A DNA stretch of 64,000 nt from JAIVHA01 sp965367295 (GTDB lineage Bacteria > Pseudomonadota > Gammaproteobacteria > DSM-19610): NCBI GenBank assembly GCA_965367295.1, contig CBDUHN010000011.1:5989-69988 (forward strand), given 5' to 3'. Each line of letters opens with the position of its first letter. The stretch's first letter is position 1. The translations under genes and the position numbers were made by a program. This document shows positions 9,205 through 18,438 of this stretch, piece after piece. The notes beneath the pieces were generated by a model. That model saw nothing but the letters and a program-made list of their open reading frames with translations. It made no database searches and was not told the DNA's origin.

Positions 9205-10361
9205 TCTGCACGAACCGGCACTGCGCGATTATCGCCACCCTGCTGGCCAGCTTGTCGGTGACAAACCCCGCCCTGGCCGTCGATCTCGGCAACGGTTTCC
9301 GGCTGGGCGGGGCACTGCGCTACAACTATGTTCACAAGGACTGGGATCCCACGTACGACGGCAAGGGGCTCGTCGATTTCGATACGGCCCGTATCGACGC
9401 CGGCTACGATCATGGCCCGTGGCTGGCATCGGCCCAGTACCGCTATTACCGTTACCGCGGCGGCGCCGAAACCGATTTCCTGCACCATGCCTGGCTGGGC
9501 TACCGATTCGATGAGGCTACCCAGTTGCATATCGGCGTGAATCCCATTCCCTTCGGCATACTGCCCTTCGCCTCCCACAACTTTTTCTTCTCGATGGCGT
9601 ATTACGTCGGTTTGGAGGACAGCTACAATCTGGGTGGCAAATTGTTGCATCGCACCGGTCCATGGGATCTTCAGTTGGGTTTCTACACCCAGGACGGTGG
9701 TCATTGGAACGGTGACAGTGAAAGCAGTGCCCGCTACACCTTCAACATCGTCGAAGATGGCGCGGTACGCAACCGCGAGCGTGACACCCTGATCGGGCGT
9801 GTGGCCTACTCCTTCGGACACAACGATCGAGGTACAGGCGAGCTGGGGCTATCGCTCCTGTCCGGCCGGCTGCCAAACGCGACTACCGGTCGTGATGGTG
9901 ACCGCCATGCCGGTGCAGTGCACTACCGGGGTGACTACGGCCCATGGGGCGTCATGCTCCAGGCTGCGCGCTATGTGAACAAGGTCGAAAATCCACCGGG
10001 ACAGGATCGCCGTGTGATGATTATGGGCGCCTACGATTTTCCCTACGAGGTGGCTGCGCGGGGCAATCTGTATACCACCAATCTGAGCTACCGTGCCGGT
10101 AGCTGGGGAGCGTTGCGCGACGTCACGCTCTATGTCGACTACAGCATGCTTGCCAAGGACGCGACGGGGTTCCGCAACAGCCAGCAACAGGTATTCGGTG
10201 TATCCTTCACACCGATCAACAAGCTGTTTGTCTACGTGGATTATCTGCGCGGCCGCCAGCATCCCTATATCGGTCCGAACTTCAGCGCGGGTCTGGCGGC
10301 CGGCGGTACCGACGATACCTGGCACGACCGTGTGAATATCAATATCGGCCTGTATTTCTGA
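9201..10361 (+). CDS. Outer-membrane porin-like beta-barrel protein
   Basis: A 386-residue protein with a signal peptide ending NPALA and a mature part of alternating amphipathic strands (FRLGGALRYNYVHKDW, WLASAQYRYYRYRGG), ending in the aromatic residue of an outer-membrane barrel (NINIGLYF). It has the look of a phosphate-selective/OprO-like or general porin family member. The start codon overlaps the BCCT stop (ATGA), so it is made with that transporter and may be its outer-membrane entry pore. The pairing is seen directly; shared substrate is inference. Confidence 0.8.
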   Translation: MICTNRHCAIIATLLASLSVTNPALAVDLGNGFRLGGALRYNYVHKDWDPTYDGKGLVDFDTARIDAGYDHGPWLASAQYRYYRYRGGAETDFLHHAWLGYRFDEATQLHIGVNPIPFGILPFASHNFFFSMAYYVGLEDSYNLGGKLLHRTGPWDLQLGFYTQDGGHWNGDSESSARYTFNIVEDGAVRNRERDTLIGRVAYSFGHNDRGTGELGLSLLSGRLPNATTGRDGDRHAGAVHYRGDYGPWGVMLQAARYVNKVENPPGQDRRVMIMGAYDFPYEVAARGNLYTTNLSYRAGSWGALRDVTLYVDYSMLAKDATGFRNSQQQVFGVSFTPINKLFVYVDYLRGRQHPYIGPNFSAGLAAGGTDDTWHDRVNINIGLYF

Positions 10362-10450
10362 TTCCCACCGGCATGCCTGGAGCTACCACAAAACCGTGCA
10401 ATACAGTCCATATACCCAGGGCCACAGTAAATTGCTGATCAGCTGGTTTT

Positions 10451-11308
10451 CTAAATAAAACCCGCCTCACCAGCATTCATCAGCTTTGCCGTCACCATGG
10501 CCACCGCCATACCTTCTTCATCCAGCAGTTCGGGGATCATGCGATAGCTCTCCACCAGCCGGGCAGGCGCTGCCTGCGTGGCCCGCTCCAGCCGCGCACG
10601 GGTATCAACATGCAATGACTGATGCACCAATAGCAGCGGTGCCAGATGATCATGAAAGGCCATCACCAACTCATGCTGTATGGCCTCCGGCCAGCCGTAC
10701 TCAGCCACCAACAGTTCGGGAAAGCCATCCGCGGGAAGATGACGCCCCACGAGTTCAGCCTCGACCCGCAAGCCGTTCAGCCCCTCTCCCGCCCCGCCAT
10801 CATGGCGCCGGAACCACTGTGCCGATGGTTGCGGCCGGGCGGCGTAATTCACCATTCGTTCCAGTTCCGCCTGGCACTCGAGGGCGCTGCAGGCCTGCTG
10901 CGCCCGGTTACGCAGAAACGGCACCTGGAAACGGGATTCACCCGGCGGGAAGGGACGCCAGACCGGGTTCTGTACCGATCCCATATCGCGCTCCCAGTGA
11001 CAGGTCTTGAGCAGGGCCAGCGGCATGCGACTCTGCTTGTGCAGCAGCCAGAATTCATAGCGGTCCTGCAGGGGAAAGGGCATGGCGGGACGATCGCGGA
11101 TAGCGGCCAGCAGTGCATCCTTGGGCAGCAGCTCGAAGCCGCAGTTGTGACTTGCCTCGGAGACAGACCAGAATTGCTGGCTGTCATACACACGGCGCGG
11201 CTGCCAGCGTTCGCCACTGCTGGAATAGGCACGCACAACACCGGTGTCGATCACCTGTATCACCCCCAGGTAGGGGTTTACCCGACGCACAGCGTAATAG
11301 CGGATCAT
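10451..11308 (-). CDS. Conserved hypothetical protein
   Basis: A 285-residue soluble protein that I cannot assign to a named family. It has no signal peptide or membrane segment. It begins MIRYYAVRRVNPYLGVIQVI, has a central WSVSEASHNCGFELLPKDALL segment and a helical C-terminal half. It lies convergent to the porin gene and divergent from a cNMP-binding regulator (122 bases between starts). Codon use is like its neighbours, and the uninterrupted frame supports a real gene. Confidence 0.65.
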   Translation of the reverse strand: MIRYYAVRRVNPYLGVIQVIDTGVVRAYSSSGERWQPRRVYDSQQFWSVSEASHNCGFELLPKDALLAAIRDRPAMPFPLQDRYEFWLLHKQSRMPLALLKTCHWERDMGSVQNPVWRPFPPGESRFQVPFLRNRAQQACSALECQAELERMVNYAARPQPSAQWFRRHDGGAGEGLNGLRVEAELVGRHLPADGFPELLVAEYGWPEAIQHELVMAFHDHLAPLLLVHQSLHVDTRARLERATQAAPARLVESYRMIPELLDEEGMAVAMVTAKLMNAGEAGFI

Positions 11309-11430
11309 AGGGCGAGTATCGCGGATTCATCATGGGCTGCCAATATGCCCACACAGGGGATTTCAAATACCCTGTGCCTGTCTATTCTGCGCTATAGTCC
11401 TGCTCTGGAATTCCCTCACAAGCCAGCCAC

Positions 11431-12168
11431 ATGCCAACCACCAGCAACCCGATCCTCGACAGCCTGCTCTCCAGTCTCGACGACAAGGCCAGCCAGTTTC
11501 TGATGGAATACGGCCGCAAACGACGCTTTCAGCCCGGTGAACTCGTGGCCCGGGAGGGCGAACCCTGCACCCATGTGTACATCATCCTCAATGGCGCCGC
11601 CAACATCATCAAGGACGATGCACACCATAATGCCAACATCATCGCCCAGGTACGCAAGGGTGCCATCATCGGGGAAATGGGCGTGTTCATGGACCTCAAG
11701 CGTTCAGCCACCATTCGTGCCGAAGAGGATCTCATCGCACTGGAACTGAAGAACGAGGATTTCGTCACCGCACTGCTCAATTTCCCGGCCCTGACGGTAC
11801 GTCTGCTGCGTTCCCTTTCCAACAAGGTAAGCGACATCAATCACCGCCTGGTCAATACCCTGCATACCAACCATATGCTCTATCTCGGCATCCGCATAGC
11901 CGATGAACTCTACGAGCGCAGCGGTACAGTGAATAGCGATGCGACGGCCGGCGGCAAGGACAGGACTCCCCTGCGACTGAATCTGGACCCCATTGCACGG
12001 GAAAGCGGCCTGTCACGGCTTGACCTGACCAATGCGTTGATCCATTTCAATAGCAGCGGGGTCATCGAGGAGCTGCATTTCAAGCAGGGCGACCGGGTGG
12101 AATTCCTGTGTCACCGCAGCCAGTTGCGGGATTTCCTGCACAATGCAGCGATGCAGAGTGCCAAGTGA
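11431..12168 (+). CDS. Cyclic nucleotide-binding (Crp/Fnr-like) protein
   Basis: A 245-residue protein with a cNMP-binding domain around residues 15-130 (FQPGELVAREGEPCTHVYIILNG and GAIIGEMGVFMDLKRSATIRAEED, the GE...R.A phosphate-binding-cassette pattern), followed by a dimerisation helix and a C-terminal winged-helix-like region (LDPIARESGLSRLDLTNALIHFNSSGVIEELHFKQGDRVEFL). The C-terminal part is divergent from the classical Crp/Fnr helix-turn-helix, so DNA binding is likely but less certain. It sits alone between a divergent hypothetical gene and convergent nnrS. The phosphate-contacting GEM and RSAT residues suggest a true nucleotide ligand rather than heme or Fe-S sensing. Confidence 0.78.
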   Translation: MPTTSNPILDSLLSSLDDKASQFLMEYGRKRRFQPGELVAREGEPCTHVYIILNGAANIIKDDAHHNANIIAQVRKGAIIGEMGVFMDLKRSATIRAEEDLIALELKNEDFVTALLNFPALTVRLLRSLSNKVSDINHRLVNTLHTNHMLYLGIRIADELYERSGTVNSDATAGGKDRTPLRLNLDPIARESGLSRLDLTNALIHFNSSGVIEELHFKQGDRVEFLCHRSQLRDFLHNAAMQSAK

Positions 12169-12254
12169 GGTACCGGCTGGAATCAAGCCAGAGAGGATGC
12201 TACGGGAGCTGTGTTACGACAGCCCCGAATTCAGTATTGCCTAGCGAATAACGT

Positions 12255-12288
12255 CCCCTCTCCCTCCGGGAGCGAGATAGGGAGAGGG
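12255..12288. repeat. Palindromic G/C repeat, family A
   Basis: CCCCTCTCCCTCC...GGGAGAGGG: C-rich and G-rich arms that can fold. Similar copies occur at 26164-26184, 26262-26300 and 28643-28666. It lies between the convergent cNMP-binding gene and nnrS and may also act as a terminator. Confidence 0.6.
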
Positions 12289-12339
12289 AATTCAGCGGCG
12301 CTCGATGCGAACAGGCATGGCCCTCCATGCCACCCGCAC

Positions 12340-13575
12340 TCAGCCACTCCGCCCGTCCACCCTTGGTGCGCAATACATGGCACCATAGCGCAGTGCCCAG
12401 GGCAGCAGGCACAACAACCACAAACCGGCCGCCAGCAGATTGGTGGAGATCCCGAACAGGGCATGGAGTCCGGGCAGTTCGGCCAGCACCCGCGACAGCG
12501 CGGCAAGATTCAGCCCGGCAAACAACAGCGCGGTGAAGCGATCCAGTTGCAGGGGACGGCCCGAATGACCCAGGGTGACCCGTGAGGCCATGGCCATGGT
12601 CATGGCGGAGATAAAACCGATCCCCAGGGCATGCAGGGGCGCCCGCCCCAGCGACAGCGATCCCTGCAGCAGCCACAGCAGGTCCTGGGCCACGAACAGC
12701 AGCATGGCGATGCCCAACCAGGCAAAGGCGATATGCAACACCGCCAGCAGTGGCACCGCAAAGCTGCGCCGAAAGCCCCAGCGTAGCGTCAGATAGGCAC
12801 TGCCCACCAGCAGCGGCAGGTCCGTCAGCAGCATCCAGTCCTGCGCCCCGAACCCTTGCAGCAGACCGTGCAACACCGCCGCTGCCACCATGAGGCGCAG
12901 CAGGCCGAAGGGCTGTACCTGCTCATAAGGCGACAACACACAACTACTGAAAAACGGCAGCATACGATGTGCAACCGTCATCAGCAGTGGTACCAGGAAT
13001 CCCCACAGCCCCACCAGCATCGCCAGGCTATAGGCACTGGGCCGATCCAGCAGTAACCCCATGCCATACATCAGCATGCCCAGCCCCGCCATGATCAGAT
13101 AGCCGTTGATCAGGGTTTCATAGCGCTTGTCACTCGTCGGCGCCTGCCGGTATACCCGCAGCAGCGACCACACCCCGGACAACCAGCCAACCAGTAGCAT
13201 GATTACGCCCACGACCATGACCAGCCGATGGGTATAACTGCCAACATAGAGCACTGGCAGGGCCGCAAACATCCACAGAAAGCTGCGCACATAGTCGCGA
13301 CGCGGAATCAGCGTGCCGTTCATCCAGCGCGGATAGGTGGTCATCAGGAACCCGAAAATAAAAAACGGAAACACCGTGTAGAGCATCAGAAAACCATGCA
13401 CCCAGAGACCGGGTACCTGCAGTGCCGGGGCGGGTAATCCCGCATAGCGGCCGAGCAGTTCCACCCCCCACAGCAGCAGTACCAGCACCAGTTGCAGCGC
13501 TCCGCCGAACATCATCATGCGATGCGGCGCCGCCGAGAAGATCTCCCAGCGGGTATAACCCTGTCCGCTATTCAA
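12340..13575 (-). CDS. nnrS: NnrS family heme/copper membrane protein
   Basis: A 411-residue integral membrane protein of about 12 helices. The family signature appears in HGFLMLYTVFPFFIFGFLMTTYPRWM and in the histidine-bearing helix GRAPLHALGIGFISAMTMAMASRVTLGHSGR. NnrS is a haem- and copper-containing membrane protein linked to protection against nitrosative stress and found in nitrite and NO reductase regulons. Its start overlaps the nirN stop by 4 bases (ATGA), making it the last gene of the nir operon. Its exact biochemistry remains unsettled in the literature. Confidence 0.92.
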   Translation of the reverse strand: MNSGQGYTRWEIFSAAPHRMMMFGGALQLVLVLLLWGVELLGRYAGLPAPALQVPGLWVHGFLMLYTVFPFFIFGFLMTTYPRWMNGTLIPRRDYVRSFLWMFAALPVLYVGSYTHRLVMVVGVIMLLVGWLSGVWSLLRVYRQAPTSDKRYETLINGYLIMAGLGMLMYGMGLLLDRPSAYSLAMLVGLWGFLVPLLMTVAHRMLPFFSSCVLSPYEQVQPFGLLRLMVAAAVLHGLLQGFGAQDWMLLTDLPLLVGSAYLTLRWGFRRSFAVPLLAVLHIAFAWLGIAMLLFVAQDLLWLLQGSLSLGRAPLHALGIGFISAMTMAMASRVTLGHSGRPLQLDRFTALLFAGLNLAALSRVLAELPGLHALFGISTNLLAAGLWLLCLLPWALRYGAMYCAPRVDGRSG

Positions 13576-15122
13576 TGACTGGTCCCTTCCGATCGGGTGA
13601 TCTTGTTGTAGACGTTGTATTTGCCCGATGGTTTGTTCATGGGCAGGCGCTTGATTTCCTTGAGGGTGCTGGCGTCATAGATCACCACCGCACCATCCGG
13701 ATCCCAGATACTCAGCAGGGCATATTTCCCATCGCGGTCGAATTCCACGTGGGCGGCGGTCTTGCCCGGTGCAGGGCGCAGGGTCTTGACGATCTCCAGG
13801 GTGCGTTTATCGATGATGTGTACCTTGTCCTTGTTGGGACCGAAGAACACATCCACCCAGGCATAGGGTGTTTTTTCGTGGCTGCGCATGAAAAACCCCG
13901 GCCCCTCGGTCTTGATCCGCTTGATGGTCTTCCAGGTGGTCATATCGATCACACTCACCTCACCCTTGCTGAGATTGGGCGTGGCCAGCACAGGATGTCC
14001 CTGGTATTCGAAGGTGATGCCGGAACCGAGATGGGGCATACCATCGAGATCCAGGTCGGCAATCTTGCGGCGGATATTCAAGTTGACCACCTGGCCATTC
14101 TTGCCATTGCGCGCCGCACCGAACAGGTGGTCGTAGCTCTGGTCGAAAAAGAAATCGTCCAGGTAGTCATCCAGCGGGATGCGCCGCACGGGAAACAAGC
14201 CCTTCTCCGCCAAACCCTCCATGTAGCGGTAGTCATGCACCATGCCGCGGAACACCGGCTCCGGATTGTCCGAGTAGCTGATCTCCCAGACCTCGGGCAG
14301 GTCCTTGAGCGCGGCGATAAAACTGTTGCGCGGCGGCGCCACATACACGGCGCTGACCCGCGAAGGCTTGCCTAAATCATCCTCCACCTGGATACGCTTG
14401 ATCAGCGACAGATCCCGCGCATCGAACAACACCAGGCTATTGGGCAGATAATTGGCCACCATGACATAGCGGCCGTCGGCGGACACCGCCAGGTTGCGGG
14501 TATTGAGGCCGGCGCGGATCTCCACCACGGTTTTCAGGTTGTAGATATCGAACTTGCTGATCCAGCCGTCGCGGGAGGCGAAATACACATAGCGGCCGTC
14601 CGGAGAATACTTCGGCCCACCATGCAGGGCATAGCGGGTGGCAAAGCGGTGGATAGGTTCCATGCGATCGCCATCAAGCACGGTGGCATGGTGATCGCCC
14701 AGTTCCACCACGATAAACAGGTTCATTGGATCGGCCTTGAACACCGGCTTATTACCGAGCTCATTCGCCGCATAATGCACCACGCGGCTGGCCTTGATCT
14801 CCTCGTCTCCCCACACTGGCGTAATGGCGGGCGGGGTATAGATATAGTCGACCAGTAGCTGGATATCCGCGGCATCGAGCTTGTCCGCGAAGGCAGGCAT
14901 CTGGGTCAGCGGCCGACCATTGGCAATCACCTCGGCGGCCTGGGCCGGCTTGGTGCGTCCCAGGCTTTCCGGTAGCAACACCGGCCCCATGGCACCCAGG
15001 CGCTGCTCACCGTGACAACTGGCGCAATGCTCCTGATAGAGTGCGGCGGCAGAACCCGCCGCCTGCGCATTCGTGAGCACAGAACAAAACACCAGCCACA
15101 CCACTGCAATTCGTAGCCGCAT
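13572..15122 (-). CDS. nirN: NirN, c-type cytochrome with heme d1 domain (dihydro-heme d1 dehydrogenase)
   Basis: A 516-residue periplasmic protein with a signal peptide ending NAQAAG, an N-terminal cytochrome c domain with CASCH at about residues 33-37, and an eight-bladed propeller domain homologous to the d1 domain of NirS. NirN oxidises dihydro-heme d1 in the last step of heme d1 synthesis. It is told from NirS by its position after nirJ, its shorter length and lower similarity (the true NirS is at 20860-22599). It begins 2 bases after the nirJ stop and overlaps nnrS by 4 bases, so it is tightly cotranscribed. Confidence 0.9.
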   Translation of the reverse strand: MRLRIAVVWLVFCSVLTNAQAAGSAAALYQEHCASCHGEQRLGAMGPVLLPESLGRTKPAQAAEVIANGRPLTQMPAFADKLDAADIQLLVDYIYTPPAITPVWGDEEIKASRVVHYAANELGNKPVFKADPMNLFIVVELGDHHATVLDGDRMEPIHRFATRYALHGGPKYSPDGRYVYFASRDGWISKFDIYNLKTVVEIRAGLNTRNLAVSADGRYVMVANYLPNSLVLFDARDLSLIKRIQVEDDLGKPSRVSAVYVAPPRNSFIAALKDLPEVWEISYSDNPEPVFRGMVHDYRYMEGLAEKGLFPVRRIPLDDYLDDFFFDQSYDHLFGAARNGKNGQVVNLNIRRKIADLDLDGMPHLGSGITFEYQGHPVLATPNLSKGEVSVIDMTTWKTIKRIKTEGPGFFMRSHEKTPYAWVDVFFGPNKDKVHIIDKRTLEIVKTLRPAPGKTAAHVEFDRDGKYALLSIWDPDGAVVIYDASTLKEIKRLPMNKPSGKYNVYNKITRSEGTSH

Positions 15123-15124
15123 GA

Positions 15125-16342
15125 TTACACCGCCCGTACCGGAATCACCTTGCGCTGCGCGTCACGACGATAGGGCGCGTTCTGCAAGCGCTCGTAGCCG
15201 CCCTCCACACCGATCTCCTCGTCGTGCAGGTAGCAGGCCGGATCTTCCGCCCAGGGATCACCCGTGAGCTGCCAGGCCCGCACCCGGGTATTGCCGCCGC
15301 AGATATCCCGGTGCTGGCAGGCACCACAGCGACCGGTGACCGGACGTGGCTGCTGCTTGAAGCCTGCCATCAACGGATCGGAGGTGTCCTGCCAGATCTC
15401 CGAGAAGGGGCGCTGCTTCACATTGCCAAGATCGTAATCCCACCAGAAGGTATCCGGATGCACATTGCCGAGGTTATCGATATTGGCGATATACAGGCCC
15501 GAAGCATTGCCCCCCCACTGGGTGAGGCGCTGATGCATCGCATCGGCCTGTTCCGGAAAGCGTTCACGTACCCACTGCAGCAGGTAGACCCCGTCGGCAT
15601 CATTGTTGCCGGTGACGAACTCCTTCGGCTGGCCCGCCTGGATGCCGCGCCAGCAGGTATCGAACAGCAGGTCCATGGCATCGCGGGTCATCTGGTGCAC
15701 CACATCATCCTTGCGGTTGCGATTACCACGGCCCGCATAGTTCAGGTGCGAGAGGTAGAATTTATCCACCTCATGTTCATCCATCAGTCGCAGCACATCG
15801 GCCAGCTCGTGGGCGTTGTCCTGGGTGAGTGTGAAGCGCAGTCCTACCTTGATGCCGTGTTCATGGCACAGGGCGATTCCACGCATGGACTCATCGAAGG
15901 CACCCTGGCGGCGACGGAAACGATCATGGGTTTCGCGCAGGCCATCGATGCTGATGCCAACGTAGTCATAGCCGACGGCGGCGATGGCCTCGATATTCTC
16001 CTCAGTGATGAGGGTGCCGTTGGTGGACAGGCCGACATAGAAACCCATGGCCTTGGCGCGCTGGGAAATGGCGAAGATATCCGGGCGCAGCAGCGGCTCG
16101 CCGCCGGACAGGATCAGCACCGGCACCCCGAAGGCGCGTAGATCGTCCATGACGGTAAACACCTCGTCGGTGGACAGCTCGCCGGGAAAATCCTTGTCAG
16201 CGGAAATGGAATAGCAATGCTTGCAGGTGAGGTTGCAGCGCCGGATCAGGTTCCAGATCACCACCGGTCCCGGCGGGGTACGCCTGGGGCCGACCGGCGT
16301 CCGGTTGGCCAGGGCGGTCATGTATTGGGTGATACGGAACAT
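15125..16342 (-). CDS. nirJ: NirJ, radical SAM heme d1 biosynthesis enzyme
   Basis: A 405-residue radical SAM protein with CNLTCKHCYS (CxxxCxxC, about residues 36-43), the GGEP motif (LILSGGEPLLRP) and a C-terminal SPASM-like cysteine cluster (CGACQHRDICGGNTR...DPACYL) for a second Fe-S centre. NirJ replaces the propionate side chains of 12,18-didecarboxysiroheme by oxo groups in heme d1 synthesis, in the cytoplasm. It lies between nirH and nirN in the conserved order. An 82-base gap separates it from nirH, larger than the other gaps of the operon. Confidence 0.95.
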   Translation of the reverse strand: MFRITQYMTALANRTPVGPRRTPPGPVVIWNLIRRCNLTCKHCYSISADKDFPGELSTDEVFTVMDDLRAFGVPVLILSGGEPLLRPDIFAISQRAKAMGFYVGLSTNGTLITEENIEAIAAVGYDYVGISIDGLRETHDRFRRRQGAFDESMRGIALCHEHGIKVGLRFTLTQDNAHELADVLRLMDEHEVDKFYLSHLNYAGRGNRNRKDDVVHQMTRDAMDLLFDTCWRGIQAGQPKEFVTGNNDADGVYLLQWVRERFPEQADAMHQRLTQWGGNASGLYIANIDNLGNVHPDTFWWDYDLGNVKQRPFSEIWQDTSDPLMAGFKQQPRPVTGRCGACQHRDICGGNTRVRAWQLTGDPWAEDPACYLHDEEIGVEGGYERLQNAPYRRDAQRKVIPVRAV

Positions 16343-16425
16343 TGGGCGCTCTCCTGGAGTTTATGGATCTCGGAATGAATCCAACCTGCATCCCTACAGC
16401 GGAAACGGGGTCTCTTTATGTTGTG

Positions 16426-16974
16426 TTATACGGGGCGCCCGTTTCCCGTACCTTGATCTTTATCAAATCTCAGGCCAGTCTTTTTCAGGATGCGGGTGCT
16501 GAACAGCACCTCGTGGGCACGGCAATCCGCCCCCAGGCAATCACGGATGATTTCGATCTGGCCGGCCACCTCATCGCGGTCGTGGCCGTGTACCATAGCG
16601 AACAGGTTGTAGGGCCAAAGTGGCAGATGACGTGGCCGCCGGTAGCAATGACTGACGAAGGACAACGCACCGACCCGGGCACCAAGCTCCGATACCCGTT
16701 CATCGCGCACATCCCAGACCGTCATGCCGTTGGCCCGGTAGCCAAGCCGGTAGTGATTGGGCACCGCACCAATACGGCGGATCACACCCCGTTGCACCAG
16801 TATCTGCATGCGCCGCATCAGCTCAGCGGCCTCGATACCGACCTGTTCCGCAAGTGCATGATAGGGCCGCTCCACCAGCGGCAGACCCGCCTGGCAGGCC
16901 ACCACGATACGCCGGTCCACGGCATCCAGCGGCGTCACCGCCGCCGATCCTTCCGGCTGCAACAGGGCATTCAT
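16426..16974 (-). CDS. nirH: NirH, siroheme decarboxylase subunit (AsnC/Lrp fold)
   Basis: A 182-residue AsnC/Lrp-like protein with a winged-helix N-terminal half (DAVDRRIVVACQAGLPLVERPYHALAEQVG) and a RAM-like C-terminal half (YRLGYRANGMTVWDVRDERVSELG). With NirD, NirL and NirG it forms the siroheme decarboxylase that makes 12,18-didecarboxysiroheme. The HCYRRPRHLPLWPYNLFAMVHG segment holds conserved basic and His residues shared with NirL. It overlaps nirG by 4 bases. The H/L paralogue choice rests on gene order. Confidence 0.88.
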   Translation of the reverse strand: MNALLQPEGSAAVTPLDAVDRRIVVACQAGLPLVERPYHALAEQVGIEAAELMRRMQILVQRGVIRRIGAVPNHYRLGYRANGMTVWDVRDERVSELGARVGALSFVSHCYRRPRHLPLWPYNLFAMVHGHDRDEVAGQIEIIRDCLGADCRAHEVLFSTRILKKTGLRFDKDQGTGNGRPV

Positions 16975-17423
16975 ACCGCGAACCTCAGGTTGAGGAAGTA
17001 TTCCTCTTCCTTGGGGAAGTTGTAGACGGGGTAACCGGTGCGCTGTTCAATGGCCGTAATCACCTCGTTGATCTGTTCGGGTAATTCGGTGGCCAGCACG
17101 AACCAGATATTCAGGGCATGATCCCGTTCATAGTTGTGCGCCACTTCGGGAAAGGCATTGACCTGCTCGATCACCCGCTCCAGGTCCGCAGCCGGTACTT
17201 GCATGGCTGCCAGAGTCAGCCCACCTCCCAGCTGCTCAGCATGGATCAGCGGCCCGAAGCGCGACAGCACGCCGCTCTCCAGCAAGGCCTCCAGCCGGGT
17301 GATCAGCTGTTGTTCGGGAATGCCCAGCTCCGTAGCCACCTCGGCATAGGGCCGTTCGCTGACGGGAAAACCATCCTGTAGCCGGTTGAGTATGGCGCGG
17401 TCCTGTGCGTCGAGGGCATCCAT
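16971..17423 (-). CDS. nirG: NirG, siroheme decarboxylase subunit (AsnC/Lrp fold)
   Basis: A 150-residue AsnC/Lrp-like protein (MDALDAQDRAILNRLQDGFP..., with HNYERDHALNIWFVLATE as the conserved active-site-side segment shared with NirD). ATG 17423 overlaps the nirL stop (TGATG) and gives a length close to known NirG; an upstream in-frame start at 17474 would add 17 residues inside nirL and is unlikely. It is part of the NirDLGH decarboxylase acting on siroheme. The D/G distinction rests on order. Confidence 0.88.
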   Translation of the reverse strand: MDALDAQDRAILNRLQDGFPVSERPYAEVATELGIPEQQLITRLEALLESGVLSRFGPLIHAEQLGGGLTLAAMQVPAADLERVIEQVNAFPEVAHNYERDHALNIWFVLATELPEQINEVITAIEQRTGYPVYNFPKEEEYFLNLRFAV

Positions 17424-17953
17424 CAGCAGGACTCCTGGCGACGACGATAATTGGCGCCGCGCTGCTTGAAGCAACGGCGGCTGAACAACACCTGGTGCTC
17501 TACACCCTCCGCGGCACAGGTGGCCGCCAGCGTATCCACCTTCTCCAGCACCGCCTCACGGTCCTTGCCGTGAATCATGCAAAACAGATTATAGGGCCAT
17601 TGCGCACCGCGACGTGGCCGCTGGTAACAGAGAGTCACGAAGGGGAACTGCGCGAAGCAACGTCCCAGCGCGGCGACCTGCGCGTCCGGCACATCCCACA
17701 CCACCATCGCATTGGCGTCGTAGCCCAGTTTGCGATGCCGCACCACCACACCCATGCGCTTGATCACGCCGTCGCGGCGCAGCCGTTCGATGCGGGCAAT
17801 CACCTCGTCTTCCGACATCTGCAGCTGCTCACCCAGTTCCGCGAAGGGACGCGATACCAGCGGCAGTCCTTCCTGGATGCGCTCCAGCAGGCGGCGGTCA
17901 TCGGCGTCGATACCACTGCGGTCGACCAGGCGTTGGCTGACATTCAGTTCCAT
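17423..17953 (-). CDS. nirL: NirL, siroheme decarboxylase subunit (AsnC/Lrp fold)
   Basis: A 176-residue paralogue of NirH: it shares VKRMGVVVRHRKLGYDANAMVVWDVPD and CYQRPRRGAQWPYNLFCMIHGKDRE with that protein. It is a component of the heme d1 pathway siroheme decarboxylase. Its start lies 10 bases inside the 3' end of nirD and its stop overlaps the nirG start, showing tight translational coupling. Cytoplasmic; no DNA-binding role is expected despite the Lrp fold. Confidence 0.88.
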   Translation of the reverse strand: MELNVSQRLVDRSGIDADDRRLLERIQEGLPLVSRPFAELGEQLQMSEDEVIARIERLRRDGVIKRMGVVVRHRKLGYDANAMVVWDVPDAQVAALGRCFAQFPFVTLCYQRPRRGAQWPYNLFCMIHGKDREAVLEKVDTLAATCAAEGVEHQVLFSRRCFKQRGANYRRRQESC

Positions 17954-18429
17954 TGCAGTTCGAACCCCAGGTCGATGTGATAATCCTCGATCATGGGCAG
18001 CACCAGCGCTGTAAGCCCGGTCTGCCGCTCCAGTTCGGTGATGGCCTCTGCCAGTTTGCCTTCACTGGCGGCGGTGGCCACGAACCAGAGATTGAAGCGA
18101 TGTTCCCTTTCGTAGTTGTGATTCACCGCAGGATGGTCGCTGACAAGCTGGGCCACCGCTTCCAGTCGATCCGGCGCCACCGCCATCGCGGCCAGGGTAC
18201 TGGCACCCACCCGGTGAATGGCCAGTACCGGACCCACCCGGCTGATGACCTCCGCGTCACGCAGTTCCGCCAGCGCCGCCAGTACCTCCGCCTCACTCAC
18301 ACCCAGCTCCTGCGCCATGTCCGCATAGGGTGTCGGAGACAACGGCATATCCTGCTGGTATTCATTCAGCAACCGACGTTGAAACGGATTCAACACCATT
18401 CCGTTAGCCGTGTTTTCCTGCTGCGTCAT
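17944..18429 (-). CDS. nirD: NirD, siroheme decarboxylase subunit (AsnC/Lrp fold)
   Basis: A 161-residue AsnC/Lrp-like protein, paralogue of NirG (HNYEREHRFNLWFVATAASEGKL). First of the four separate decarboxylase genes; in some species nirD and nirL are fused, but here they are separate and overlap by 10 bases. ATG 18429 follows TAGGAGAA, in which TAG is the nirF stop codon, so translation is coupled to nirF. Confidence 0.88.
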   Translation of the reverse strand: MTQQENTANGMVLNPFQRRLLNEYQQDMPLSPTPYADMAQELGVSEAEVLAALAELRDAEVISRVGPVLAIHRVGASTLAAMAVAPDRLEAVAQLVSDHPAVNHNYEREHRFNLWFVATAASEGKLAEAITELERQTGLTALVLPMIEDYHIDLGFELQWN

Positions 18430-18438
18430 CGCGTTCTC

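Noticed and set aside
13422..14375. 317-codon plus-strand frame opposite nirN
   Set aside because: Shadow of nirN in the antisense direction, without domain features.
16426..18429. Four AsnC/Lrp-like genes considered as transcriptional regulators
   Set aside because: Their order and conserved His/Arg segments within the nir operon identify them as siroheme decarboxylase subunits NirDLGH.
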